Shown here in pieces: positions 1 through 8,483 of a stretch of DNA of 64,000 bases. The stretch lies in NCBI GenBank assembly GCA_023663685.1, contig JAMPHB010000001.1, positions 87,336 through 151,335 on the forward strand. Direction: 5' to 3'. The notes beneath the pieces were generated by a model that was given only the letters and a program-made list of their open reading frames with translations, was not told where the DNA came from and did not search any database. The DNA is from Blautia sp. (GTDB lineage Bacteria > Bacillota > Clostridia > Lachnospirales > Lachnospiraceae). Each line of letters opens with the position of its first letter. Within the stretch, counting starts at the first letter, position 1. Made by a program: the position numbers and the translations under genes.

Positions 1-1
1 C

Positions 2-151
2 TGCGTAATAGATGCGCTGGATTTCGGAAGAGTGATTTTTATTGTGGCGGAGATTATGCTGGCGGCGATTTTTGCGATTCTCTGCGAGGCGCTGAGCCGG
101 TTAGTACAGTATGCCTACGAGGTAAAGCGGGAAAATGAGCTGACGATATAG
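2..151 (+). CDS. DUF2975-like membrane protein, C-terminal fragment
   Basis: Only the last 49 codons are in the window; the gene begins to the left. The fragment reads as one hydrophobic segment (VIFIVAEIMLAAIFAIL) followed by a charged tail ending in ENELTI and a TAG stop. DUF2975 proteins are small four-helix membrane proteins of unknown function that are typically encoded directly before a YozG-like XRE regulator, which is exactly the arrangement here (13 nt to the next start). The family call rests mainly on that context and the tail sequence. Confidence 0.6.
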   Translation, partial: CVIDALDFGRVIFIVAEIMLAAIFAILCEALSRLVQYAYEVKRENELTI

Positions 152-164
152 GGGGTGGTATCGA

Positions 165-380
165 ATGATTGTGATGAATCTTGACGTGATGCTTGCGAGG
201 CGCAAGATGAGCGTGACGGAGCTGTCGGAGAGGCTCGGAATTACAATGGCAAATGTGTCGATTTTGAAGAACGGGAAAGCGAAAGCGATACGGCTGGAGA
301 CGCTGGATAAGCTGTGCGGTATTCTGGACTGCCAGCCCTCGGATCTGCTGGAATATGTACCGAATGAGGAGGCAGGATGA
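165..380 (+). CDS. YozG-like XRE-family transcriptional regulator
   Basis: A 71-residue protein that is almost entirely one Cro/C1-type helix-turn-helix: the segment MSVTELSERLGITMANVS is helices 2-3, followed by KNGKAKAIRLETLDKLCGILDCQPSDLLEY, the usual closing helices of this compact family. A purine-rich GGGGGTGG lies just upstream of the ATG; a second in-frame ATG three codons later is also possible. It sits between the DUF2975 gene and a DUF4173 gene and overlaps the latter by 4 nt (ATGA), so the three are co-transcribed. Such regulators probably control their own operon; the target is not visible here. Confidence 0.88.
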   Translation: MIVMNLDVMLARRKMSVTELSERLGITMANVSILKNGKAKAIRLETLDKLCGILDCQPSDLLEYVPNEEAG

Positions 381-1864
381 ATATGAATGAAAATATGAAT
401 ACGAATATGAATACGAATATGAATATGAATGCGGCAATGAATGCGAATGAGATTGCAGAGAACCAGCGAAGAATGAATGCGAAGGCGGCGGAGACTTTCC
501 GCAGGCTGGGACTTCCCACGGGAGTTTATGCGCTGCTGTATACGGTATGTCTGTATAATAATTTTAGCAGCATCACTATGCCTGTATTTGTGGTGATTAC
601 CTTTGGGTATGTCTTTTATCTGTACCGGAATCTGCGGGATAAGATTTTTTCCGTCTTTTGCATGGCCGGGATGCTTTTGCTGGGAATCTCCACCGCCTGC
701 ACAGGGAGCACGGCTCTGCTGTGGATGAATAATGCGGGCATTTTTTTACTGCTCGTGACGATGCTCCTGTGTCAGTGCTGTGATACGAAACGCTGGACGC
801 TCTCGAAGGGTTTTCTCGGTATTGCCCAGGTGGTGTTCGGTGCGGTGGGAGAGATTGGGGAGCCTTTCACTGATATGTCCTGCTACCGGAAGGCGCAGGC
901 AGGAAAGCGCAGCTCAAAAACGATCTACATACTTGTCGGTGTGGGGATCTCGGTGCCGCTTCTGGCGGTGATTCTTGTCCTTTTGTATTACGCGGATGCG
1001 GTGTTTGCGAACCTGATTGATACCGTATTTTCGCCCGGCGCTCATGCGGGGACAGCCTTTGGCGTGGCGTGTACTTTTTTCTATGCCTTTTTTGCGGCGT
1101 ATTGCGGTCTGCGCTATCTGCATTTGGGAAAAATCTCCAGTGAGTGCAGGGATTACCGCCGTTTTGAACCGCTGGTGGCAAACACAGTGCTTACGCTGGT
1201 GGCGGCGGTGTATCTGGTTTTCTCCCTGATTCAGATTCTCTATCTCTTTTGGGGCGGAATGGAGCTTCCGGAGGGCTATACTTATGCGGCCTATGCGAGG
1301 GAGGGATTTTTCCAGCTTCTGTTTGTGTGTATCCTGAATGTGGCCATCGTGCTTTTCTTCATGGGCTGTTTTCGGGAGAGCCGTTATAAAAATGTGATGC
1401 TGACGGTAATCTCGCTCTGTACCTACATCATGCTGGCGTCCTCGGCTATGCGTATGTGTCTGTATGTGCAGGCGTACCAGCTGACTTTTCTGCGGATTTT
1501 TGTTTTGTGGATGCTGGCGCTGCTTGCGGTTTTTCTGATTGGCGTTATGGCGTCCATTTACCGGAAGGATTTTCCGATTTTCCGCTATACGGTGATTGTC
1601 GTGACCGTGTGTACGCTGTGCTTTACATGCGCGCATCCGGATTACTGGATTGCGAAATATAATCTCGCGGGCGGAGAGGTAAGGGACGCCTGTTATCTGA
1701 CGCGGCTTTCTGCGGACGCGGCGCCTGCCATTGCGGGGCAGGAGGGCGAGTGGGTCACAGAGTATGCCGGTGAGCTGGAGGATGAGCTTGCGGCAGGAGG
1801 TCTGCATTACAATTTTTCCAGGGCGCGGGCGGGGAGGCTGCTGGCAGGTTATCTGGAGGAGTAG
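377..1864 (+). CDS. DUF4173-like polytopic membrane protein
   Basis: A 495-residue integral membrane protein with about ten hydrophobic segments. It starts within the stop of the preceding regulator gene (ATGA overlap), indicating translational coupling. The architecture of many N-terminal helices followed by a soluble C-terminal tail (from about residue 420) matches DUF4173/DUF4153 proteins that accompany DUF2975 and XRE genes. The function of the family is unknown. The first 25 residues are an unusual low-complexity stretch built from repeated Met-Asn and Thr-Asn pairs, encoded by a short repeat of the type aatatgaatacg, probably generated by slippage. A start further in, at one of several in-frame ATGs, is possible. 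Confidence 0.75.
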   Translation: MNMNENMNTNMNTNMNMNAAMNANEIAENQRRMNAKAAETFRRLGLPTGVYALLYTVCLYNNFSSITMPVFVVITFGYVFYLYRNLRDKIFSVFCMAGMLLLGISTACTGSTALLWMNNAGIFLLLVTMLLCQCCDTKRWTLSKGFLGIAQVVFGAVGEIGEPFTDMSCYRKAQAGKRSSKTIYILVGVGISVPLLAVILVLLYYADAVFANLIDTVFSPGAHAGTAFGVACTFFYAFFAAYCGLRYLHLGKISSECRDYRRFEPLVANTVLTLVAAVYLVFSLIQILYLFWGGMELPEGYTYAAYAREGFFQLLFVCILNVAIVLFFMGCFRESRYKNVMLTVISLCTYIMLASSAMRMCLYVQAYQLTFLRIFVLWMLALLAVFLIGVMASIYRKDFPIFRYTVIVVTVCTLCFTCAHPDYWIAKYNLAGGEVRDACYLTRLSADAAPAIAGQEGEWVTEYAGELEDELAAGGLHYNFSRARAGRLLAGYLEE

Positions 1865-1922
1865 AATGATATAACGCAGCATTCTGTCAGGGAAATTGGA
1901 TAATAATATTTCTGAGGGAGAT

Positions 1923-2111
1923 ATGTATTTTTTTCTTGATAAAATTGGCGGGTTTTACAAAAGGACTTCCGGTTCTCATCGAATGTATGGATTTGACGGC
2001 ATTCCTGAGCAGGTAAACATGCAGCCTAAAGATGGGAAAATTAAAAGTTTTGAAGTCAGGCAAATAAGAGAATTGGCACGGAAGTATAAGCTTGACAGAA
2101 AGGAGGATTAA
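1923..2111 (+). CDS. HicA-like mRNA interferase toxin
   Basis: A 62-residue basic protein. HicA toxins are small double-stranded-RNA-binding-fold ribonucleases with an essential His in a G-S-H motif; here the motif is TSGSHRMY at about residues 15-22, and the C-terminal LARKYKL helix also fits. The open frame can be extended to a TTG at 1896, but the ATG at 1923 is preceded by GAGGGAG at a good distance and gives the normal HicA length. The stop lies one base before the start of the HicB-type antitoxin gene, so the two are coupled. The central part is more divergent than usual, so the family call is good but not certain. Confidence 0.75.
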   Translation: MYFFLDKIGGFYKRTSGSHRMYGFDGIPEQVNMQPKDGKIKSFEVRQIRELARKYKLDRKED

Positions 2112-2112
2112 G

Positions 2113-2745
2113 ATGGGATATAACAAATTTTTTTACTGGAGCAAAGAGGATAATGCATACATTACCACTGTCCCATCGCTTCCGGGTTGTATGGCAGATG
2201 GCGAAACGATTGAAGAATCGCTTGCAAATGCGGATATAGTTGCAAAAGAATGGATTGAGGCGGCAAAAGAATGGGGAAGGGAAATCCCCTATGAGGATTA
2301 TACGGAAATGGAGTCGTCAAATCCATCTACGATTGATGTAGCAGCATATATTCTTGCGTATTTCAAAGCAGTCGATACATGGTTTTTGCAAAAAATAGTA
2401 TATTATTGTCAGGCATGGTGCCTTGGGATATACAAAGCTCCCTTTGTAAATGATACGTTTGAGGATTATGCAAACGGGCCGGTAAATAAAAAGCTGCTTG
2501 ATAGTCATAGGGGTAAGCGTGTGGTCAATAAAAAAGATTATCCCATTACTCACACTTTTACTTTGTTTGAGAAACGTCATATGAATAATGTGATTGCCAC
2601 TTATGAATTTATGGACGGTGAGACTTTGCGCGAATACACACATCAGGAGCCGCCGTGGAAAATTACAAGAGGTAATTTACAAGATGGAGCACCAGATAAC
2701 AGGGTCATTGCGAATGAACTTATGATGGAATATTACCATAATTGA
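2113..2745 (+). CDS. HicB antitoxin domain fused to Panacea (DUF4065) domain
   Basis: A 210-residue protein with two recognisable parts. Residues 1-62 are a HicB fold (WSKEDNAYITTVPSLPGC, then ADGETIEESLANA and a helix ending EIPYED), the domain that sits on HicA and blocks it. Residues 74-210 match the Panacea/DUF4065 domain: AAYILAYF, LQKIVYYCQAWCLG and DYANGPV are its typical signposts. HicB proteins normally end in a small HTH or ribbon-helix-helix DNA-binding domain; here Panacea stands in that place. AAGGAGG ends 6 nt before the ATG, and the gene follows the HicA-like toxin by 1 nt. Presumed role: neutralise the toxin; how it is regulated without a DNA-binding domain is open. Confidence 0.8.
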   Translation: MGYNKFFYWSKEDNAYITTVPSLPGCMADGETIEESLANADIVAKEWIEAAKEWGREIPYEDYTEMESSNPSTIDVAAYILAYFKAVDTWFLQKIVYYCQAWCLGIYKAPFVNDTFEDYANGPVNKKLLDSHRGKRVVNKKDYPITHTFTLFEKRHMNNVIATYEFMDGETLREYTHQEPPWKITRGNLQDGAPDNRVIANELMMEYYHN

Positions 2746-2845
2746 GTCAGGATCAGATATCGTGCTATAGAAAAGTTGCGTATTTTGGACTTTCTGATCA
2801 GGAATGGCGAGAGGGATAAAGTATAAATTATAATGAAAAAGAAAT

Positions 2846-2872
2846 CGCCACTTATTGCAGGTGGCGTTTTTT
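2846..2872 (+). terminator. Intrinsic terminator after the HicA/HicB-Panacea locus
   Basis: CGCCAC pairs with GTGGCG across a 9-nt loop and is followed by six Ts. It closes the toxin-antitoxin transcript 100 nt after its last stop codon. Confidence 0.75.
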
Positions 2873-2993
2873 ATGATTTAAAAAAATAAGGAATAGATTA
2901 CACGAAATGATATGCATTTGTAGTTGAATTTTGAGAGAATTTGTGGTAATTTTAATGGGAATCTATACTGACCTGCAGAAGGGAGTGACTTTC

Positions 2994-5900
2994 GTGAAAT
3001 TGTGGTATCGCCGGGGTACGGCTGTGGCTGCTTTATGCGCGGTGGGACTTGCCATTGCGTTGATGGCGCAGATGTATTTTCGATATATATCTCAGCAGGT
3101 TTATGAAGAATGTGCCGACCATCTCGTGGAGGTTTACAGCCAGGTCAATCATAATTTTGCTTCTTTTTTGGAGAAAAACTGGGGAAACCTTGATGATTGG
3201 GTACATCATATCCAGATTGAGGACGAAGAGGGCGTTTCAAGATTCCTTCATGGAAGACAGGAAAACTGGGGTTTTTCTGAATTTTATTTTCTTTCTTCCG
3301 ATGGGCGGGGTTTCACGCCGGAGGGCGGAGAGGAACAGTTCCGGCTGGAAGGTGTCGACGACGAGCTTTTTCGCCAGCAGGAGCGTGCCATGTTTATGGA
3401 AACCCTGTCTTCCGGGCAGACGGTCACTTTGTTTGCCATTCCCGTGGAGCAGGGAACCTACCGCGGGTTTGACTACAACGCTATTGCCGTCAGTTACTCC
3501 AATGCCGATATTGTTGCGTCTTTGGATTCCGACGCATTTTCCCACCAGTCCATGTGTCTGGTGCTTTACACGGATGGCAGCGTACTGTTATCAACCCAGA
3601 AAAGCGGCAGTGCGTTCGGAAATTACCTCTCTTATCTGAATGCCGGTTCCGATCTGGGGACGGAAGGCCTGGCGGCAATGCAGGAGGACTGGGAAAACGG
3701 TGCTTACGGCGTGGTTCGCTGTAAAATCGGCGGTGTCAGCCACTTTATCTCCTACCAGCCGGTGGGCTATGAGGGCTGTGTCCTGCTGGGCGTGGTGCCG
3801 GAATCGGCGGCCTCTGCCAGTATGCTGGAGATTCAAAAGGCAACGGTAGATGTTCTGATCAAGGTATCTGTGCTGCTGGGTGCCCTGCTTGTGGTATGGA
3901 TTGTCCACAGCTACCGCCGGAAAACGAAAAAAAGCGCCCTGGAGCTGCAATACCGGGAGCGCATGTTTGATATACTTTCCAACAATGTAGACGATATTTT
4001 CCTCATGCTTGACAGCAAAACCCTGAATGTAGATTATCTCAGTCCCAATGTGGAGCGTCTGCTGGGCATTTCCCATGCCGGAGTATTGGAGGACGTCCGT
4101 CTGCTGGGGGACAGCTCTGCCGATCAGGAACACAAATTTACCATCGGGGAGCTTCAGGCTATACCCACCCATGGCAACGAGTATTGGGAACGGGAGCACG
4201 TTCATCAGACTACCGGGGAACGGCGCTGGTTCTATGAAACGGTATACCGGGAAGACATTCAGGGCGTGGAGAAATTCGTGGTGGTCATGTCCGACCGCAC
4301 CAGAGAGCGGAACATGAACCAGAGTCTGGAGGAGGCTCTTGCCGCCGCAAAAAGCGCCAATGAGGCCAAGAGCCATTTCCTTTCCAATATGTCCCACGAT
4401 ATCCGCACTCCAATGAACGCGATTGTGGGCTTTACGGTCCTGCTTGCCAGGGATGCGGATAATGCAGAAAAGGTGCGGGAGTATACCCGGAAGATTACCG
4501 CCTCCAGCCAGCATCTGCTCAGCCTGATTAATGATGTGCTGGACATGAGCAAGATTGAAAGCGGAAAAACGTCTTTAAATGTTGCTGTGTTCCATCTGCC
4601 GGAACTGATGGAGGAGCTGTATTCCGTTCTTCTGCCCCAGGCCAGGGCGAAGAACCAGAGTTTTGAGTTCCGCACCAGGGGGTGTCCTGCAGAGCAGCTG
4701 CTGGGGGACAAGCTTCGTCTCAACCAGATACTTATCAACCTGCTTTCCAACGCCATTAAGTACACCCAGACCGGCGGCGAGATCACTTGTACGGTGGAGG
4801 AGCTTGCGAGGTCATCGCCCCAGTTTTCCAAGCTGCGGTTCGTGGTGGCGGATAACGGCATGGGAATGAGTGAGGAATTTGTAAAAGTCGTATTTGACCC
4901 CTTTGTCCGGGAGCTCAACTCCACTACCAGCGGTATACAGGGAACCGGCTTAGGCATGGCGATCACCAAGAATCTGGTAGATCTTATGGGTGGGGTTATC
5001 AGCGTATCCAGCCGGCAGGGCGAAGGAAGCGTATTTACGGTGGAGCTGTCCTTTGCCAGGCCGGAGCAGACCGGTGAAGAGGATTTCTGGGAAAGCTATG
5101 GGATTTCCCGGGTGCTTGTGGTGGACGACGAAGAAGATATCTGCCTGGAGGTTCAGGCGATGATGCAGGACACCGGCGTGAAGGTGTCCTGTGAGACAGA
5201 CGGGGTGGCTGCGGTAGAAGCTGTGGTGCGTGCCCGGGAGAATCACGAGGACTTCCATGCGGTTCTGCTGGACTGGTTCATGCCGGGGCAGAATGGCGGG
5301 GAAACCATCCGCCAGATTCGGGAAAAGGTATCGGCGGATATTCCGATTCTGGTGATGACCTCCTATGATCTGAGCGATATTGAGGACGAGGCGAGAGCGG
5401 CGGGGGCGAACGCCTTTATGCCGAAGCCGTTCTTTGTCTCTACCTTCCAGCAGGCGCTGGCAGGCTTGTATGCAGAACGGAAAAAGGAAGAAGCGGATTC
5501 CGGCATGGATCATGCTCTGGAGGGGATGCTGTTTTTGGTGGCGGAGGACAACGAGCTGAACGCCGAGATCCTGTTTTCGCTGATGGAGATGGAGGGCGCC
5601 CGGTGTGAGCTGGCAGTCAACGGGCAGGAGGCGGTGGAGATGTTCCAGCGTTCTGAGCCGGGGTATTACGATATGATATTGATGGATGTGCAGATGCCAA
5701 TTATGAACGGATATGAAGCCACACGGAAGATCCGCGCCTGCGGCCACCCCAGGGCGGAGAGTATTCCCATTGTGGCGATGACTGCCGACGCTTTTGCCGA
5801 AGATGTGCAAAACGCTCTGGAATCCGGCATGAACGGGCATTTATCCAAGCCTTTGAATATGGACGCTGTGAAGGCTCTGTTAGGCCGTCTGCACCAATAG
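2994..5900 (+). CDS. Membrane-bound hybrid sensor histidine kinase with two receiver domains
   Basis: A 968-residue phosphorelay sensor. Order: transmembrane helix (about 7-28), extracellular sensor region of about 260 residues, second helix (about 288-308), PAS-like domain (about 325-440), HisKA with H-box SHFLSNMSHDIRTP (phospho-acceptor His468), HATPase_c with N-box NQILINLLSNAIKY and glycine boxes (DNGMGMS, GTGLGMAI), then two REC domains (LLDWFMP, Asp760; MDVQMP, Asp898). The GTG at 2994 is preferred because GGGAG lies 8 nt upstream and it places the first helix at the N-terminus; TTG 2931 and ATG 2955 are weaker. An extracellular solute-binding lipoprotein follows 17 nt later and may deliver the ligand. 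No HPt domain or output regulator is adjacent. Confidence 0.9.
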   Translation: MKLWYRRGTAVAALCAVGLAIALMAQMYFRYISQQVYEECADHLVEVYSQVNHNFASFLEKNWGNLDDWVHHIQIEDEEGVSRFLHGRQENWGFSEFYFLSSDGRGFTPEGGEEQFRLEGVDDELFRQQERAMFMETLSSGQTVTLFAIPVEQGTYRGFDYNAIAVSYSNADIVASLDSDAFSHQSMCLVLYTDGSVLLSTQKSGSAFGNYLSYLNAGSDLGTEGLAAMQEDWENGAYGVVRCKIGGVSHFISYQPVGYEGCVLLGVVPESAASASMLEIQKATVDVLIKVSVLLGALLVVWIVHSYRRKTKKSALELQYRERMFDILSNNVDDIFLMLDSKTLNVDYLSPNVERLLGISHAGVLEDVRLLGDSSADQEHKFTIGELQAIPTHGNEYWEREHVHQTTGERRWFYETVYREDIQGVEKFVVVMSDRTRERNMNQSLEEALAAAKSANEAKSHFLSNMSHDIRTPMNAIVGFTVLLARDADNAEKVREYTRKITASSQHLLSLINDVLDMSKIESGKTSLNVAVFHLPELMEELYSVLLPQARAKNQSFEFRTRGCPAEQLLGDKLRLNQILINLLSNAIKYTQTGGEITCTVEELARSSPQFSKLRFVVADNGMGMSEEFVKVVFDPFVRELNSTTSGIQGTGLGMAITKNLVDLMGGVISVSSRQGEGSVFTVELSFARPEQTGEEDFWESYGISRVLVVDDEEDICLEVQAMMQDTGVKVSCETDGVAAVEAVVRARENHEDFHAVLLDWFMPGQNGGETIRQIREKVSADIPILVMTSYDLSDIEDEARAAGANAFMPKPFFVSTFQQALAGLYAERKKEEADSGMDHALEGMLFLVAEDNELNAEILFSLMEMEGARCELAVNGQEAVEMFQRSEPGYYDMILMDVQMPIMNGYEATRKIRACGHPRAESIPIVAMTADAFAEDVQNALESGMNGHLSKPLNMDAVKALLGRLHQ

Positions 5901-5917
5901 GCAGGAGGGATAGAATT

Positions 5918-7201
5918 ATGAGAAAAAGAGGACTCATTTTATTATTTGCGGTATTATTTCTGTTTTCGGCGTGCGGTACGGCGCCTGCAGAACAGGATGA
6001 CGGGAAGACCACGCTGACGCTCATGGGCAGAAAAGAAGAAATGGAAAAAGATTATATGCAACGGATTTTTCAGTTGTATGAACAGAATGGAAACTGCCGC
6101 CTTAATGTCATCGCTGTGGACGATGCGACGGATGCAAGCTATGACGAGGCCGTGCAGGAAGCGTTTTCCTCCGGGAATGCTCCGGACATTCTCTTTCACA
6201 ACAATAATTCCGGGCTGCACGCGCTGAATGAAAAAGCTCAGTTTGTCTGCCTTGACGAAGAAGCGTGGGTATCAGACCTGACCGATGGCGCAAAGGCATA
6301 CTGCCAGAACAGCGAGGGAGAGCTGATAGGACTTCCCTTTTGGGAGAATTCCCTCTCCGGCTGCTACTACAACAAGACGATTCTTGATTCTTTAGGTTTG
6401 CGCCCTGCCGCCACGCAGGAGGAATTTGACGCCCTGTGCCAGGCGCTGCAGTCCATCGGATACACGCCCATGTGCTGGTCTTTCCGCCGCTGCAAATGGA
6501 ACTATCAGTTTGCCCTGGATCCTATTTTTGCCGATGACCCGGAGCTTCTGCGGCGGCTGAACAAAAACGAGATTACCTATGCTGATATCCCGGAGGTGCG
6601 GGATATGCTCGAATGGCTTGTCGATGCGGATAAAAAGGGCTGGTTCGGGGAGGATTATGCCGAGCGTGACTGGGAAGACATAAGCCATGCCCTGGTTTCC
6701 GGCGAATGTGTTATGATCAATATCTGGGATACCTGGTTTGACACGGATCTGGAGGAAGGCGGCACTTATTCCAAGGAAGATTTTGCACTGATGCCCGTGT
6801 TTATGAATACAGAGCCTTCCGGTACTTATGAGGGCGGGAACCTGAATATGATGATGGTGAACAAACAGAGCGGCCATGTGGAGGAGGCGCTGGAATTTTT
6901 GTCCTTCTGCGCCCAGAGCGACAATTATAACCAGGCGTTTGACGGCATTTCCACTGTGAACTGCTTCAAGGGGCAGACCACCAATATACAGTCCAGGATG
7001 GTGACGGATGCGCAGGAGTCCATTGCCCTCCATGAACGGGCGAGCACGGCAAACCCGAAGATTCTCGGTTATTCGCAGCAGGCGATGGCTGAGGCAGTGC
7101 AGAAGCTGCTCGAGGGTGAAGTGGACGTGTCCGGCTGCATAGCGCTGATGGACGAATCCCGGATTGCAGCGGCCAGGGAATTGGGCGCTGAGGGATTTTA
7201 A
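5918..7201 (+). CDS. Extracellular solute-binding lipoprotein (family 1, sugar-type)
   Basis: A 427-residue lipoprotein. The signal peptide ends in a lipobox (LFSACG) with the modified Cys near residue 20; the rest has the layout of family 1 binding proteins of ABC sugar importers (APDILFHNNNSGLHAL, GLPFWENSLSGCYYNK, and the C-terminal AMAEAVQKLLEGEVD). No permease or ATPase genes are adjacent. It directly follows the hybrid sensor kinase in the same direction and is followed by a strong terminator, so the two form one unit. The likely role is therefore ligand capture for sensing rather than uptake, although it could serve a distant permease. Confidence 0.82.
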   Translation: MRKRGLILLFAVLFLFSACGTAPAEQDDGKTTLTLMGRKEEMEKDYMQRIFQLYEQNGNCRLNVIAVDDATDASYDEAVQEAFSSGNAPDILFHNNNSGLHALNEKAQFVCLDEEAWVSDLTDGAKAYCQNSEGELIGLPFWENSLSGCYYNKTILDSLGLRPAATQEEFDALCQALQSIGYTPMCWSFRRCKWNYQFALDPIFADDPELLRRLNKNEITYADIPEVRDMLEWLVDADKKGWFGEDYAERDWEDISHALVSGECVMINIWDTWFDTDLEEGGTYSKEDFALMPVFMNTEPSGTYEGGNLNMMMVNKQSGHVEEALEFLSFCAQSDNYNQAFDGISTVNCFKGQTTNIQSRMVTDAQESIALHERASTANPKILGYSQQAMAEAVQKLLEGEVDVSGCIALMDESRIAAARELGAEGF

Positions 7202-7249
7202 GGGCGATCTGCTCATAGCGGGGAATTCAAAGAGAATCAGATCAAAAAG

Positions 7250-7286
7250 GCGGGCACACCGTGGAAAACGGTGTGCCCGCTTTTTT
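7250..7286 (+). terminator. Strong intrinsic terminator
   Basis: A 13-bp perfect stem (GCGGGCACACCGT with its complement) around a 5-nt loop, followed by six Ts. It ends the sensor kinase/solute-binding protein unit. Between it and the promoter at 7538 I see no convincing gene, only short open frames without support. Confidence 0.92.
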
Positions 7287-7537
7287 GTGTGCGTCCGCCG
7301 TGAGGTGGAATCTGAAGGAAGGTGGAGGCAAATCTCTGCTCTGACGAATAGGAATCATATATAAGGCTCGGAAATATGGATAAGTCTGCTAAAGGAGATG
7401 AAGCCCGGAAGCTGCCGGATGTACGAGTAAATGTGACGAAATGTGGCATTTATTTATAAAAATATGTGATAAATATAGGAGTAAAAATACAAAAAATGCT
7501 ATTTTCAGATAAGTTTTGCCATACGGGTCGATTTTAC

Positions 7538-7566
7538 TTGCAATTACAAACAATCTGTATTATGAT
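7538..7566 (+). promoter_or_regulatory. Sigma-A-type promoter for the riboswitch operon
   Basis: TTGCAA (7538-7543), a 17-nt spacer and TATGAT (7561-7566). The expected start of transcription is near 7573, immediately before the c-di-GMP riboswitch. Confidence 0.7.
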
Positions 7567-7574
7567 TCAACTAC

Positions 7575-7664
7575 ATATAGGGCAAACTTATGGAAACGTA
7601 AGGACGCAAAGCTTGAAGTCTAAGTAGCGGAAATATCTTCTGCTATACTGGCGGTTCGGTTGCA
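7575..7664 (+). promoter_or_regulatory. c-di-GMP-I (GEMM-I) riboswitch aptamer
   Basis: The conserved core is present in order: GGCAAAC (7581-7587), a short hairpin CTTAT-GGAAAC-GTAAG carrying the GNRA-type loop, then GGACGCAAAGC (7602-7612), a second helix (TAGCGGAA pairing with TTCTGCTA), and the closing GGCGGTTCGGTTGC strand. This matches the GEMM-I class that binds cyclic di-GMP. The final GGTTGC is shared with the 5' arm of the following terminator, so ligand binding should prevent termination and switch the operon on. The direction of control is inferred from the overlap, not measured. Confidence 0.85.
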
Positions 7665-7689
7665 GTGAGGATTCATTGCAACTTTTTTT
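7659..7689 (+). terminator. Riboswitch expression-platform terminator
   Basis: GTTGCAGTGA pairs with TCATTGCAAC (one G-U pair) around the loop GGAT, followed by seven Ts. Its 5' arm begins inside the last strand of the c-di-GMP aptamer, so the two structures exclude each other. Confidence 0.82.
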
Positions 7690-7732
7690 ATGGAGTGAAA
7701 AAGGTAGTAGATTCAATTTTAAGGAGGGAAGC

Positions 7733-8473
7733 ATGACATTTGACACAGCGTTTAAGCATCTGTACGCAGAGGAACTGGCACCGTATGGGTTCAAGAAAAT
7801 TAAAGGAAGGAGGGCGCATTTCGCGCGGATGGTGGGAGATGAGATTGTTCAGATCATCACATACCAGAACCGGCCGGGATTCCGGCCATACAGAGATTTT
7901 ATAATCGTATGGGGAGTGGCGACGGTCTACCGCAGGAAAATGGATTTGCAGGCGAGTCTGTATAATGAGATTTGGATGAGAGGAGTTAGACCAGCAAAAG
8001 ACAAGGTGTATTTTGAATACCGTGATGAGAGCCTTATTCGGGAAAGGGGGAATGCATTTGGAGGAAATGACGTGGATATGATGGAGGAGCTTCGGTATTC
8101 CGTGGAAGTAACCAAAGAGACGGTGCTGCCGCAGTTGGACAAGATCAGGACGTTAAGGGACTGCTGGGAGGCAATGATTAACTCATTTTACATTGACGAT
8201 TTTGAGATCAATGGGTTGGAGGAAGATGAGGGGATGCTGAATTTTATACTGTTTGATTTCGAGGAATTTGAGGCGGAAAGGAGAAAGGTGATAGAAAACA
8301 TAGACGACGAAGACCGGGACAGGGAGCGGGAGATTCGGATAATGAATGAGCAGATAGAGCTCTTCCGGAGATATACAAAGGATGAAGACTATAACCGCAG
8401 GGCGAAAGAAGAGCTGGAGAGGCGAAAGATTCAGAATCAGGAAATACTGAGGAGCTATGGATTAGAATTTTAA
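7733..8473 (+). CDS. DUF4304-like protein, array copy 1 (possible immunity protein)
   Basis: First of five tandem paralogues. 246 residues, no signal peptide or membrane helix, so cytoplasmic. The N-terminal layout (FKHLYAEELAPYGFKKIKG, then RMVGDEIVQIITYQNR) resembles DUF4304, a small family of unknown function; this assignment is tentative. The C-terminal third is a charged, helical, probably coiled-coil segment ending in EILRSYGLEF. The ATG at 7733 follows AAGGAGGG, the same site used by every copy; the open frame upstream of it only crosses the riboswitch terminator. N-terminal class A (shared with copies 3 and 4) and C-terminal class TKDEDYNRRA (shared with copy 4). Immunity against the RTX protein encoded at the end of the operon is inferred from context only. 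Confidence 0.8.
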   Translation: MTFDTAFKHLYAEELAPYGFKKIKGRRAHFARMVGDEIVQIITYQNRPGFRPYRDFIIVWGVATVYRRKMDLQASLYNEIWMRGVRPAKDKVYFEYRDESLIRERGNAFGGNDVDMMEELRYSVEVTKETVLPQLDKIRTLRDCWEAMINSFYIDDFEINGLEEDEGMLNFILFDFEEFEAERRKVIENIDDEDRDREREIRIMNEQIELFRRYTKDEDYNRRAKEELERRKIQNQEILRSYGLEF

Positions 8474-8483
8474 GGAGGGAAGT

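Noticed and set aside
914-1882. A 322-codon open frame opposite the DUF4173-like gene
   Set aside because: Arginine- and histidine-rich translation typical of the antisense of membrane-protein codons; no start signal.
2748-2830. Possible gene remnant (RYRAIEKLRILDFLIRNGERD) after the HicB-Panacea gene
   Set aside because: Only about 24 residues without a start codon; too short to tell from chance.
7377-7459. A 27-codon open frame upstream of the riboswitch promoter
   Set aside because: AAGGCTCGG is a poor ribosome site, there is no family match, and the region is AT-rich non-coding in character.
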